Positions 32,206-45,436 of a DNA stretch of 64,000 nt are shown in pieces (the first letter of the stretch is position 1; every line of letters begins with the position of its first letter). The stretch spans positions 1-64,000 of the forward strand of contig NC_037322.1 of NCBI RefSeq assembly GCF_000143535.2, read 5' to 3'. Both the position numbers and the translations under genes were made by a program. The DNA is from Botrytis cinerea B05.10 (taxonomy: Eukaryota; Ascomycota; Leotiomycetes; Helotiales; Sclerotiniaceae). The notes beneath the pieces were generated by a model. The model had not been told where the DNA came from, searched no databases, and saw only the letters and a program-made list of their open reading frames with translations.

Positions 32206-34509
32206 CGTGCACTAATCGTTATGTGTCGGTGAATGATGAATGGTGCCAAAGGAATCAATGATCTGTGTAGAATACCCTAGGATAGTCAACTAAATATACG
32301 GATTTTCGGTCGAATATTGTCGTTAGAAATAACGTACCATTTCAATCTTTCCTTGCTCCTCAATTGGAAGACCCTTGAAATGACATTCGAATTGATTTGT
32401 GCCTGGCTATATTTGGATCATGATAAGTGATAAGAATTAGAGCGGCGCATAGATTTATCTGCGGGACAGCGATTTTGACCCCGCTTCCTAATCATTCCCC
32501 CTGCCATCGTTACTCATTTGGTGAATTTAGATCACGTTGCGTGTGATGCCTAGTCAGCCCAATATATGATATGTATATTCCATTCTGAACGTTTCTGAGC
32601 AGCAATGACCAAAATCTCCCAATTCGGTGAGGTCAAGGCGAATAATGGTCTTAATACTGTACGAACCAAACACGATTCCTTTTCCTCCTTCCTCCTGTTC
32701 CCCTTAAACCCTGGCAAGAAGATCCCTTTTAACATGATTAGGTGGTTACAGTAACCATCATTCCCGGATTGAATACAGATATCAAACATCTGGAGGTGAA
32801 GCCTTGGGGATTAATTTTGGTTTGAAGTTATTTTTGCTTCTGTCAAATCAATGTAACATTCCTTCTTGGCTGCTGCGCCTTTCCAAATTGCCGGGCTCGG
32901 TATTTTCTCGACGAAATCCGACACTTTATTGTTTCATATATTCATTGAAATAATCCTTTGGCATCCTATATGCAAAATCAACACATGTTTTTTGAACAAA
33001 ACTCGCCACATGTATTGTAAGGCGGACCTACATCAAGCAAAGGCTTTGACCAAGTCACCACCATAAGAAGCCGAGAACCTTCGGGGAAAAAAGATGAGAT
33101 GGCATTGATCTAGAATCGAAGGGTTGATGGCACATCCCGCTACCCCGCGTGGCTCCCTTGTAACAAACCTAGCCTTTTTGTTCCCTGCTGTAGGTGAAAT
33201 CATGTTGACTAGGATATTCGGTGACTTGCAAGTGGCAACTTACCTAGAGGTAACTGTAGATCCATGCTGAACTCACGATGAATAATAATGTCAGGGTCTT
33301 GGAAGACCGAAAGGCCGAGATGAGTTTAAACTAGTGTAAGTCCTCACGATGCGATGTTTGGAAAACCTTGGTCGTTCTATATGAGTTGGAATTTTGTCCG
33401 CTGCAAAATTCTTATAGTCGCAACCACTGTTTTCTTACCCTGCAACTCTGGAGGATTTGCACTGCATCTGACTTGAAATGGCCTTCCGCATATGCAGTGG
33501 TAGAAAGTATACAATTCTTCCATGTAAATTCCCTAAATACTACCCACATTGTTGATCAAAGCTATGCTTGCTGCCGTGCACGCCGTGTAGAGTTTCCCTT
33601 CACATAACCTTATTTCTCATGTGCCATAATGCTCCAGGGAATGCATTGGAATAAATAAGCATAATATAAGCACCACCTAGCATCAATCCTCAATTGCATC
33701 ACTAAATGCCCCTGAACCTCACCTTAATTTCACCAAATATTTCCCACGGATTTGCTGCGGATTCTCATGTTATCAAAACAATCAACGTGTTATCTCCCTA
33801 CTTCAAACCGTTTTCAGATCATATCCATCTGTCTAGATCGTCGCAACGGCCATATAAAACAACGCATCAGTCAAAAGACGCTCTATATTCGTAATTATGG
33901 TCTGACTGGGTTATTATCAGGACGGGGGCGGGGCTTTCATTGGTGTAAACTAGGAAAGACGATAACTCAATTTGGGAACGCAAAATATGATCAAAATATG
34001 ATAACGAGAAACTGTAACAAACTACCCATCACAGCGATGAATGCTATATCCTTCGGTTGTCTGAAAGTTTGAAATGTCGCTAGGGCATGCTTACCTTGCT
34101 TTCTATAGTCTGCCGTAAATCAAAAAGACGGTAAACACAAGTTTCGAGATCAAAACCTAGAAGCTGATCCGCTTCATCTCAAGACATGCAACTCGATTTG
34201 ATGCTCTTACGACAACAATCGGAGCGAGTGATAAATTGCCGCTTGTGACGGTCCAAATAAGTACACCCCGTATCAAAGTCAAATGATAGAAGGAATTTGA
34301 ACCACAAATAAGCTGATTGAATCAACTTTGCATTGATTAAATCTAGACTTGCCCAGCTCGCGCCAATCTTTTTCTTACTTATCCCACCATCACATCCCGT
34401 TTTCCGAAGCACACTTACACTTTCGGAATTCTTCTCGGTGTCTGAATCTAATTTCCTCAGCTTATCCTCCGCAGCCCTCGCTCTGCCTTGGACCGGTGAG
34501 TCACTGCTT
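32206..34509. other. Long intergenic region without a supported gene
   Basis: The left part is the 5' flank of the zinc-cluster gene. Several short plus-strand frames (33368-33607, 33706-34072) show no domain or codon pattern. The right end is the 3' flank of the agmatinase-family gene. Confidence 0.45.
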
Positions 34510-36495
34510 TTACAGCTCCTCCTTCTTCCTTATTTCTTTAACTTCTGTAACCTTCCCCATATCCCTCAAACCTCTCTTGACAATACTCGTCAACATCTCG
34601 AAAGCCACCTGCGCACCACTGAGTGCAGTTTCTTCCCCAATCCCATCATAGCTTGGACTAACCTCCACGATATCCTGAAAAATCCAAGTTAGTATTCATA
34701 ATCATAAAAAATGTTCGGAATGGAAAAGACGTAGTGCGAATTTTGAATCAGAAATCGGTAATGGGCAGCAGGACGTGCAACAGAACTGACAGAAATACTG
34801 TTTGCAAGTCGCCAATGCTTAAATCAAATCAATACTTTAATTGATAAACAAATGTTATCTTGTTGTAGGCGTGTGGTATCCAATTGGATAGCTTGCTTGG
34901 GAGCACAAATTGACAATCAAAAAAATAACACGAAACTCACCGCACCCACAACATTCAATCCCTCTATCCCCCTTAATATTCTAATCAACTCCCTCATCGT
35001 CCATCCACCAGGCTCAGGCGTCCCTGTCCCTGGTGCTACGCCGGGATCCAAAACATCAATATCAATACTAAGATAAACCGGAACTTCCGTTCCAATTCTG
35101 TCCATAATCTTCTTTGCCACGCCTTGAGGTCTAAGATCATCAATATCATCCGCGGAAATTCTCAAAAAGCCTTGCCTATCATCATCCTCATAATCCGCGA
35201 AATCATCACCACTTAATCGTGTTCTCAACCCAGCATGAACGCTACTACCGTTCATGATTAACCCTTCATTTGAAGCGAGCCAAAACATACTACCATGATT
35301 GAATTGCGCTTGCTTACTTGCCCATGGATCTGGATATTTGGCAGGATGCCATGTATCGAGATGGGCGTCGAAGTGGAGGACGGCGATTGGTTGATTGTAG
35401 ACCTGATGGAGAGCCCGAAGAGCTGCTAGTGCTAGACTATGGTCACCTCCTAGAGAGATGATTTTTGGGCGGGAAAGTGATGAGGAGAGGGGCTTCCGGT
35501 TGAGGAGTTCGGTGTAAGCTGCCGTCATTTGTTCTAATGCCACGGCATTATTCAAGGGAGTTACCGGTATATCTCCACAATCAAGAATGCGAGCAAACGA
35601 TGTGTATGGATTTAATCCACCTCTCGTATTGACTGGCAGAAATATCAGCCCCTTACTTTTCGAAACAGTATATCCATCATCCATTACTACTATATTGTTG
35701 AGGTAATAGATCAAGAGCGCAAGAACTTACATCCTCTAAAGCTAGTTTGTCTCGCACTGGCTGCTCGAATAGCTTTGGGTCCAAATCTAGCCCCAGGTCG
35801 ATAGCTGACTGCCGTGTCGAATGGAACACCTAGAATTCCTATGTCGAAAAGTTCTTCGGGGGTAGTGAGGCATTTTTTGTATTCAAGATGGGCAAATGTC
35901 GAGATTCCTGAAAAAGACCACTGTGTGTAGAATTTCATCCATAAGTATGCGATGGTTTCAAAATTTGAATAATGATAACTAGGTTTGGATTGGAGAGAAA
36001 AGTATGAATGTGAAAAAAATGCACTTGCTCCTCCTATTTCACCATCTCAAACCATTGCTATGACCACATTCATCGGGCACAGAAATAGACACAGAATTGG
36101 GAAAGTACGGATCATATTGTCTATGCCACTAGGCATGTATCCTTCCATGAGAATCTGATCATCAGTTCATCAATCTATAAGACAAACACATAATCCCATT
36201 ACTATCACAGTCCCTCGATTGTTCACCATAAAATTCCCAAAACCACGTCTCCCTCCCACCAGCGTACCATTGAAACCTCGGATCAACAAAAATGACTGAC
36301 CTCGAATCCCCAAAGTTTCTCCAATTCTTGCTTTTCTTCCTTGCTCACACTTCCATCGACCTTTCCAAGTCTCAATTCCTCCGGATTCAAATGTTGCTGC
36401 GCTATTTCATCATGCTGATGCCCCACCACAAAAGTTGGTAGAAAACCCCCACATGCTGCCAATAATGACAGCGACTTGAAAATGAAGAGCTTCAT
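34510..36495 (-). CDS. Agmatinase/arginase-family ureohydrolase with signal peptide (four exons)
   Basis: Exons on the complement: 36495-36301, 35920-35731, 35632-34941 and 34674-34510, introns of 380, 98 and 266 bp, product 413 residues. The first exon encodes a signal-peptide-like start ([18 protein letters not shown]) and ends LEKLWGFE, joining in frame to [12 protein letters not shown], a junction conserved in fungal secreted agmatinases. Metal-binding motifs of the ureohydrolase fold are present: GGDHS, DAHLD and SIDIDVLDP; the last exon supplies [28 protein letters not shown] and [13 protein letters not shown] are also typical. The enzyme would hydrolyse agmatine or a related guanidino compound to an amine and urea, using two Mn ions. 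The substrate is inferred from family; the protein looks complete. Confidence 0.9.
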
Positions 36496-37936
36496 TCCTT
36501 TCTTATCCTTTCTAAGATTATTGTGTTCGTATGTCCAAATGGTTGAAAGGAGAAGATGGGAAACCAAAAAGATCTATGGTGGGGAGCCTCCAGATGTTGT
36601 CTTGATATAGGAACGAAAACAATCATCTCTGTAAGAACTGGAGTTCCATTGTAGATAGCACGCCCTTTCACTTGTTTTGCTGAATGGTGACTTTGATAAG
36701 CTCTATCTGGTATGAGTACCTTTGCCATTGATTAGAATCCGTTACATAAGTGATTGATAAGTTTTACAATGGAAATGTTCCCCGCGACCAGCCAGCTAGC
36801 AACTCGGCTCGGTACTTCGAACGGTCTGTCCACTTGCCCACTAATATCGGAACCTCGAGCCTATCATCAGTGTCCCTTATCTTCAAGCTCCGAGTCGAGA
36901 CTTTTTGTTCGCGCATTGAAGCTCCAATTTATTGATTTACATTACAAACGGTTGCACATGTGAACTCACAGCCATGCTATGCTATGCATGTTAATGTTAA
37001 TGTTTCTGAGATGAAAAGTGTCGGCAAAATATAGAGTCGACTCCAATCAACTCACGTTACGGGAAGTAGAAAGGCGCTGAATATCGATCGATACCATGAA
37101 ATTAATCCTACTTATCCGGTCTTCCTGTAAACATAACGCCATATCTTTCTTATGTGAATCGAGCTCGAGAAATCACAATTTTTCCTCTTCTTGACGCACG
37201 ACACGACGGCACGACGCTTCCTGCCGCCATAGCCTTTCATAGGCTCAAGTATTTCGAACCATAGACAAGCTAAAACTTGGATGTTTTAGCTCACAACAAG
37301 ATGCATCAAGGTATCAAAAAATTCTGTATATTGCACTCCTGCCCCCTACGCTTTACCTACAAAACACCCCAGCCCGCACGCCATATAGAAAAAAGAGGTA
37401 ATCAAAGCAGACTTTCTGGGAATCGATTCTTCGGATCAAAGTAACAAGAGAGGACTGTAAAAAGAAAAGAAAAAAGCTTTCGCACGTCAACCCATTTCTC
37501 TACCTCCACCCGTTCCCACAAACCTCAAAGGTCCGCTCCCAGGAAATCGATTGAGAAAATTGATACTCCAAATTCTGTCCAGAACATATAATCTCCCTCG
37601 ATGTGGAAGCAGTGCATCATCCCTTGAGTCTATTCGCTAGTCTTCCCCTTGAAATTTCCTAGCTGTTTCAAAATGACGCATCATACCCCCATTTCTGAAT
37701 TGAAGATGCAAGAAGAGGCCGGTTCTTGACTAGTCCGGCGATGTGTGAATATGTAACGTAACTTTCGATTTCCTCCACGGTGATACAACACTAGGATATT
37801 CCGAACTTATGTAATTGCTCGAAGAGGATATGGACAATGAGATGTGAAAGAACGATGGTAGAAGGCGGCGGTAAAGAGCGGTACGAAAAAAGGTGAGGTA
37901 GAAGATTAATTGTTTGGTCTATGTAAAACAATTGAA
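36496..37936. other. Intergenic region between agmatinase and cdc42
   Basis: 5' flank of the agmatinase-family gene and 3' flank of cdc42. A tandem GCTATGCTATGC / GTTAATGTTAATG microrepeat is at about 36975-37001. No gene seen. Confidence 0.45.
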
Positions 37937-38892
<956 letters not shown>

Positions 38893-39362
38893 TGTTCCGT
38901 TTTGTCTCGAGACAAGAATAAGCCGTTCTTGAATATCTAGGGGGAAAATCGGTCTTTGAAATCCACTTTCTTCAGTAATCAATTCAACAAGCAAGTGTGA
39001 GAAGTTATTCGATGGTTGTATCGAGTTGCGCTCGGTCTGTAGGAATTGATTGTATGCAAAATGACGTTCGATAAGAGAGGTGGTGATATTTGATTGAGAG
39101 AGGATGGTTGAATGTGAAGTGTGCGAAATGAAAGATTTGAATGATTGAATTAAATTGAATTGACTGAAAGTAGGGGTTGAGGTTGAATGAAATGCACGAG
39201 AACGAGTTGAATGAGATTGATCCAGGAAAGTAATAATGCATGCAAGATGAGCAAACGATTTCCAATCTTTTGGTTATTTTCGAGGTCTGGATTATCAGGC
39301 AGAAAGAAAAGTGACCAGACAGGACAAGCTTGAGCGAGACAAGACAACAATGAGATGGGGGA

Positions 39363-39429
39363 TGGGGAGGGGAGGGGAGGGGAGGGGATGGATGGGATGG
39401 GATGGGATGGGATGGGATGGGATGGGATT
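39363..39429 (+). repeat. G-rich simple repeats: GGGGA array then GGGAT array
   Basis: About five GGGGA units are followed by about eight GGGAT-type pentamers. The plus strand has many consecutive runs of three or four G separated by one or two bases, which fits a G-quadruplex. It lies about 500 bp upstream of the cdc42 start, where that gene's non-template strand is the C/T-rich one, a common feature of fungal promoters and leaders. Confidence 0.85.
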
Positions 39430-39996
39430 AAGATGGGATGAGGACGACAATGGAACTCCATGCATTTTCCCCCCTTTCTTACGACGTAGATACTCTGGGA
39501 TACTCTTCGGTGTTGTTGTTATAATTCTTGTTATTATCATCATTATTTGCTGCCGTTTTACGGTTCCCGTATTTTAAATGTTTCTATGAAGGGCCTGATG
39601 GTTGGATTTTCATGGTTTCGGCGCTGCAAGTAGGGTGTTTTGGTGGCTCGGTGGTGCGTGCTCCTTTTGGATTCATTGCTGTGTGTGTTCTAGTGTACGG
39701 AGTACATCGTAGGTAGATGGAGCAGCGCTGTATGGCTGTTGATGTGTTGTACTCTACTGGCTTGATTCTTGTAGCTGTGCAATACATAACTGGTTCGAAC
39801 ACCTGATGGCGGGACGAGGGGAGGAGGCGTTGAAGAGGCAGCAACTGAATGACAATTAAAAATTGGGTTTATCAAGCACTGTCAAGGTGCTTTTCCCAAT
39901 GAGTTTTTTACACGGTGAGTTAAAGGGATGAATGAATAAATGGGTATCTAGCTAGGTGTAGCAGGTATCGGTGTACTTTCGTCCCTCTTAGACGCC

Positions 39997-40034
39997 CTTG
40001 CTCTTGCTCTTGCTCTTGCTCTTGCTCTTGCTCT
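39997..40034 (+). repeat. CTTGCT hexanucleotide microsatellite
   Basis: About six tandem CTTGCT units, followed by a looser GCTGCTGTTCCTGTTGCTG tail. No coding frame that uses the repeat has other support. Confidence 0.85.
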
Positions 40035-41561
40035 AGCTGCTGTTCCTGTTGCTGTCCCGTCTCTCCCTTTCCCATCCAATTCGAAGAAACCCAATTGGAA
40101 GAACGTACACGGCAATTTGATGCAATGAAATCTGCAAACTCCTCCCATGCAAACGGAAATTACTGGCTACCTGCTGAAAATTAAACTCCAGCAGCGTGCC
40201 CATACCCCCCAGCACTCAACACATTCTTCCAATGGACTAGGTACTCAGCTACTCAGCGCTTGAAAGGATTCGGGTAGGGCAAACAAGCAAGGTGGGTAAA
40301 GGAGGGAAAGAAAGGGCACGCCTAGATTGAGACAGGCCATGCTGGCAGGGCAGGTAAGGGTCCGAAGCAGATAGATAGGGCGGGATATCAGAGCGAAATA
40401 TTGATTATCTACGTATCAATGCGACGGAACCATTGATTACAACCAATGCTTTTATACTTGCACCTGGGTTACAGCCGTGTAAATCGATGATGAGCAAATA
40501 AGCAATACGTAGTGGCAGAACAGGCAGTGAGAAAAAGTAGACGGCACTCAACGTTCGAGGGCTTTCTTTTTCTAGTATTTGATGCGAAGTACGAAGGATC
40601 TATTATATCAAAGCTCGGAGCGGCAAGAGGGAGATTCTTGTAGCAGCTAACAGCCTTACCAAAAACAAATTCCAACTCCAATGCTCGAAATGCCCTCCTT
40701 TCCTAACAGGAGCGAAGCGAGACAGTCTCCACGGCAGTGGCCCAGCGGAGCGTTATCAGTCTCGAAAACGTGTTGAATGTGTGCGGAATGAATGTGGTGA
40801 AGTTTAACTGTAGTGATACTCTTTGGATTGGACAGAGTTCCTATCCACCTGCATGCAGGCATATTATGCTTTGGAGAAGATTTTCAAACATTAAACTCAA
40901 AACATTCTCCATTCCTGGGTAGGAATCATGTCAAGTGTGGCCAATCATCACTCATCATCATTTTTGGTGCCATGTTTCGTCAAACAAAACACAACACAAC
41001 ACAACACATCATCAATATCTTCATTTCTTCCCCTTTGGACTTCCTTTGCATTCTGGTCCAGGCACCCAGTAGGAACTCGAGTAGACAGTCAATCGGCCGG
41101 ATGTCCTTATTAAGCGGTCTCCAATTGATTGCCTGGTACGTCCTCCGTCGGTGTTCTCCACCTTCCACGAGTTTTGTTCTTTTCTTCCATGATCCTTGAT
41201 CAAATCCTGGTCGCTGGCTCGCTGGGACTCCACTTTGCAATTCAATTGTGCAGAGCGCCTAGTCATCAGTCCCATGTCTTGTGCCGCCGGTACTGGTAGT
41301 TTTCCATACAATACACATACAATAACAATACACACACAATACAATGCAGACCACTACTTCGTGCTAGCTGGGTAGGCAGCTGTTCTTCCCAAGCTCCTTC
41401 GAGAGAATCACGATCCCAATATTGGAATTTCGCGCGGAAATCGTATCATATCATATCATTAAAATTACAACAAACGATCCAACGCACACCACACTACGAT
41501 ATCATCAACTCCATCTGTACCCCTTTCATCGAAGCCCCATTCACCAGACTCGGACTTCACC

Positions 41562-42371
41562 ATGTCTATCGCTATCGCTATCTCTACTTCGACGGTTCAC
41601 GAACTTACCCTGGAAATCGATCAGCTGTTAGAACAATACCTTCAACTTTTGGATCAATACAGTGCTCTAAGATCTAAGCTCTCCGCGCTGTCTTCATCGG
41701 TCAGTCATTGATCTCTTCTCACACAGTTCCATCGTTCAATATATTCATCATGCCTCTTGGTTGTTGGACCCCTCATCCCTCTCACCCCTCACTTATCATT
41801 GGCACAGGCCCGTATTCCCTCTTCATTTTCAGATGAAGTTCAGGAAATCTCGTTGACTGGGTACCTTTACTAATACGAACGACAACAGATGTACATTAGT
41901 TTATCCCGAGCCAATTTTACGCCGCAAAATGGAATGCGTTATGATACCTCTTTCTATGATGATCGTATCCACGCACAGAGGTTGTGCAGTGTAACGATCC
42001 CCGAAAACGCCTCGAATACACAGTCGACAAAACTTGCCCCTCCTCTATTCGCCATTAACGAAACCTCTACTTCGGGATCGGAATCGGACCTTTTGAACAA
42101 AGATGCAAACGGCGACGATGACACGAAAACTGCTCTCAAGAAGGACCCATTAAGAATGTTTGGGCTTTTCACCCCGCAGGCTTTAAAGGATACAAAGGAA
42201 GATAGTATCAAGATGATGGATGTCATTCCGAAATTGGTTAATACCGAGAAAGCTATGGAAGATCTCGAAATTCGGATACGAAGGGCTAGGAAGTACAGAG
42301 GGAAGGCAGAAATCGAGGGAAAAAAGAATCTACCAGCTGAAGCAAATCGCAAGCCCATCAATCCTATCTAA
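41562..42371 (+). CDS. Vma22/CCDC115-like V-ATPase assembly factor (two exons)
   Basis: Exons 41562-41699 and 41889-42371 join in frame across a 189-bp GT-AG intron with a TACTAAT branch-site-like sequence, giving 206 residues. The N-terminal helix (LEIDQLLEQYLQLLDQYSALRSKLS, coiled coil) and MYISLSRANF followed by YDTSFYDDRIHA are the N-terminal landmarks of the family; KDPLRMFGLFTPQALKD is the conserved C-terminal motif, followed by a second coiled coil ending RIRRARKYR. Yeast Vma22 works with Vma12 and Vma21 in the ER to assemble the membrane sector of the vacuolar proton pump. A central acidic, Ser-rich stretch is probably disordered. Function is by family, with good motif agreement. Confidence 0.82.
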
Positions 42372-44457
42372 AAAAGTTACAGTACAACAGTACAGTTGGA
42401 CATTAAATGCTCGGCGATCAGATAAAAATGTACGTTCGTGGAACGGAAAAAGATGATGCGCAGTATACTTATCCATTTCAACGCACATTTCTGTGCAGGC
42501 AACGAATATGGAAATAACAGGACAAGCAAAGATTCGAGGACCTGCTAGAAAATTGAAACCAAACATGTTGTGGTTGTGCCCGGGATGACGTGCATATTAT
42601 GTTGCAGGTGGCTTAGAAGACGGGATGAGAATCTGACTTTTTCTCACGAGCTGGCTGTACTCCACGACGGGCGGCCAGTTGGGAATTATGAGTTCTCGGT
42701 GTCCCATCGATTATTCTTGATAATTGAGAATCTCTTGAATACCTGACAAGCTTTCGAGGTTTCTAATTGAAAATGGAAATGACCTCGCCTGGCCTCGCCT
42801 CACCATACAACCATTCCCATAACATTTCTTACATCCAAAAATAAATCATTATGCTGCAAGCTACGCGTAGTACAACATCTGCCAAGCCACGTGGTCATTC
42901 TGACAGCTTGCCTTTTCAAGGCTGTCCGCACATCTATCTATGCCGTGATGTCTCGTTTAAGACATGGTTCCATCTGCCTCCGTGCCGTTTTCGTTCGACA
43001 CCGGTTCCTAAATCGGAAAGCTGGCTGGAGAATTGAAGTGATACTACCGGATGAGATCCCGGTATAGCTGGTGTCGCGTAGCTGTGGTAGATAGAGGCTT
43101 CTCGGCTAGCTGAAGGATTGGAGTGGGGGCCGGAAATATATGGATGTATGGAGGCATTACCGGATCAATGATGGGATGGATGTATTTGCGTAGAGAAATC
43201 ATCCAGTCTATTGGTGGCGGGAAATTTATTTCATTATTCTCGCACGGAATTCCTGAAAGTCGGGCCGGTCTACGTACATTTATTTGTACTACCTTTTTGA
43301 CTGACAGGTTCGAGAATGTAAATCGAGGGAATAGTGCTAGCCCCTCACGCTCACAATTACGTGATGATTAGGTTCTCGTCGTAACTTGTGCGTTTGGATA
43401 TCTACCCTCATTCTGTCATTCGCATCCCAATATTTGACACTATCAGATTACCCGTTTCGGAGAGGTGACTTTAGGTATAAAGGAAGACTAGTTCATGGAA
43501 CTTGAGCTATTTATACTTTCGACTCATCGCATAGCGTCCTTTCTGTTCTCCATGTCCGATTTTGTCGAAATTTCAATAAATTGTGGTAACGAGTAGGCTG
43601 CCCCCCCCTTCTTTTGATTGGCTGTGGTAGGAAACATATGTCTAGTGTTGCAATTTTCTTCCTCATATTTCACTCCTAGTTCATAGCGCCTTTTCACTTT
43701 TCTGATTTCTATCTTGAGATTTCGTTTGGGCCATGGGACATAGGTTGATATTCCAGTGAAGGGGTGGAAATGAAATAGTCTCAAAACTCAGCTCCTTAGA
43801 CTGAAGGGGTGTGTGAGAGTAGTTCAACAATAGACATTGCTAACTGTCAAGTATAGATAATCTTGACAAATCAGATCGATTGAAAAATTGTGTTTAAAAT
43901 GGCATTTCAACTGTCTCTCCCCATACCGCACACATGCATGTGCCATTGATCTTCAAATGTTGACGGTTTTCGAGCGTTGAAAGCATCTTGGAATATCCAC
44001 TATTCATAAGGTTCTAGAGATTACAATCTTTTTTTTTTACGAATTCCAAGAAACTAAAATGTTCATAGCTTTTCGCCAATTGATTGTTTTCTTACAAGAC
44101 TGCAGTTTATACACCGATATACTCCAATGGTAACAAGTCAGGACACTCAGCCCATAGACTCTGCAGTTTTTGATATTAAATTTTTAATCTAAATTTACGG
44201 ATGTGCTCTTACACTCAGATTGTGTGAGAGGTTTGGGCTTCTTTACTTCAATGTCATTCATAATTAAGCCTCTGAAATATCGACAGTCATACATTTTGAA
44301 GGTGTAATGAAATATAGTTGTGTGTGTATAGCCTCGAGATCGGCTTTAGCATAAGTGACGTCTCTCTAATCCCCACAATCCTAATCCATCGTGTCGACCC
44401 TTTTTTGTATATAATATTAATAATCGACGTTTCCTCCCCGAAGAAAGTTTTTTTTAT
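42372..44457. other. Intergenic region, no gene seen
   Basis: 3' flank of the assembly-factor gene followed by ordinary-composition sequence. Short frames (42851-43036, 43123-43371, 43524-43784 minus) have no supporting feature. Confidence 0.45.
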
Positions 44458-44991
44458 TTAAAATTTGATTCTCTTCAGACTCAAAAGTCTATTTAGCTTT
44501 CTGTCCTGATTTTCTTGACGCTGTAATTGGCACTTCTCCGGATCTTTGCCAGAACAATCATATCCACACACATGACTCAATGACTTAATTTCCTCCTCTT
44601 CATTCCTCTTGTTTCAGTCTGTATTCCGGCTCTGGAGTCTGACTTCTTCATTGCAACAGTCAAACCTAGGACACCCATATTTCTTATGTCGTGCAATACT
44701 TTCGAAATGCGTACGTTCTTCCGATGCCAAGCACATTGAACTAGAAAGATCTAATCTGCTTCCCCATTGCTCTGCTGACATGATTCTATTGAAATGCTGT
44801 ATAGCCTCGTCGTTGTCAAGAATTGAGTGGGTTTCTGCATAATTTCGAAGAGGAAGTATACATTGGTCCAAAACCCGTTCTGATCTGTCTTCGGGAGAGC
44901 ATGCTAGAAGCTCAGCCAATACTTTTGATCGCATTTTGAAAACATTGTCTCGATTCCAATAGTAGCCAATGAAGATTCCACAACAAGACAA
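44458..44991 (-). pseudogene. Unknown ORF interrupted by one in-frame TGA
   Basis: The minus strand is open from about 44991 to a TGA at 44616-44614 and then, in the same frame, for another 51 codons to a TAA at 44458. The first possible ATG is within KMRSKVLAELLAC. The product is rich in Cys and charged residues (RFDCCNEEV before the stop, HVCGYDCSGKDPEKC after it). The continued frame with similar composition across the stop suggests a gene with a single nonsense change, or an exon pair with a border I cannot find. No family recognised. Confidence 0.35.
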
Positions 44992-45436
44992 TACTTTAGA
45001 AAATCTTAGTAATTTAGTGTCAAAAGCTAGACTCGACTCACTCGAGTATCGATGTAATGTTATTAAAAACCCCGCGTTTTTGACGAATATGATATACAGC
45101 CTTTCATAATACGCCCGCTAGTCCTCCGGCCATCATAATCTTCACGGGTGGGTGACAACCAACTTGATCACCGTAATGGCGATTCTGTCAAATCAATGTA
45201 ATGTTAGTTTGAAAATTGACTCCAATGACAATTACATAATATTCGTCCTTAAGATTGTGTTAAAACACTCAACTCAAAGACAAGAGGCCCCTCATAATTT
45301 CTTGTACGAATGCACTGCGACTGAAAGAATTCATGACCGTAGCCAATAACATATAATTAAATAACTGAATTTAACAGAAAAGAACTTTTCCATACCATAA
45401 AGATGTACTAGAACGCCACCAAATATCACTACCAGC
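44992..45436. other. Spacer between the interrupted ORF and the laccase 3' end
   Basis: No supported feature. Confidence 0.4.

Larger units (their letters stand above)
38893..41561. other. Long 5' region of cdc42 and of the V-ATPase factor gene, with simple repeats
   Basis: No gene supported. It contains G-rich tandem repeats (39363-39429), a CTTGCT array (about 39997-40034) and an ACACA array (about 40981-41007). Many frames here are open only because of the simple repeats. The length is generous for divergent regulatory DNA between two housekeeping genes; long untranslated leaders with introns are possible. Confidence 0.5.

Noticed and set aside
33368..34072. Short plus-strand frames between the zinc-cluster and agmatinase genes
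   Set aside because: No motif, signal peptide, codon pattern or splice support.
39150..39577. Proline/isoleucine-rich and glycine-rich frames over the G-rich repeat
   Set aside because: Open only because the pentanucleotide repeat has no stop in these frames.
39948..40148. Frame with an Ala-Arg repeat
   Set aside because: Produced by the CTTGCT microsatellite; no flanking coding support.
41700..41888. An extra exon at about 41809-41860 in the V-ATPase assembly gene
   Set aside because: It would leave a final intron of only about 28 bp; a single 189-bp intron joins the conserved segments directly.
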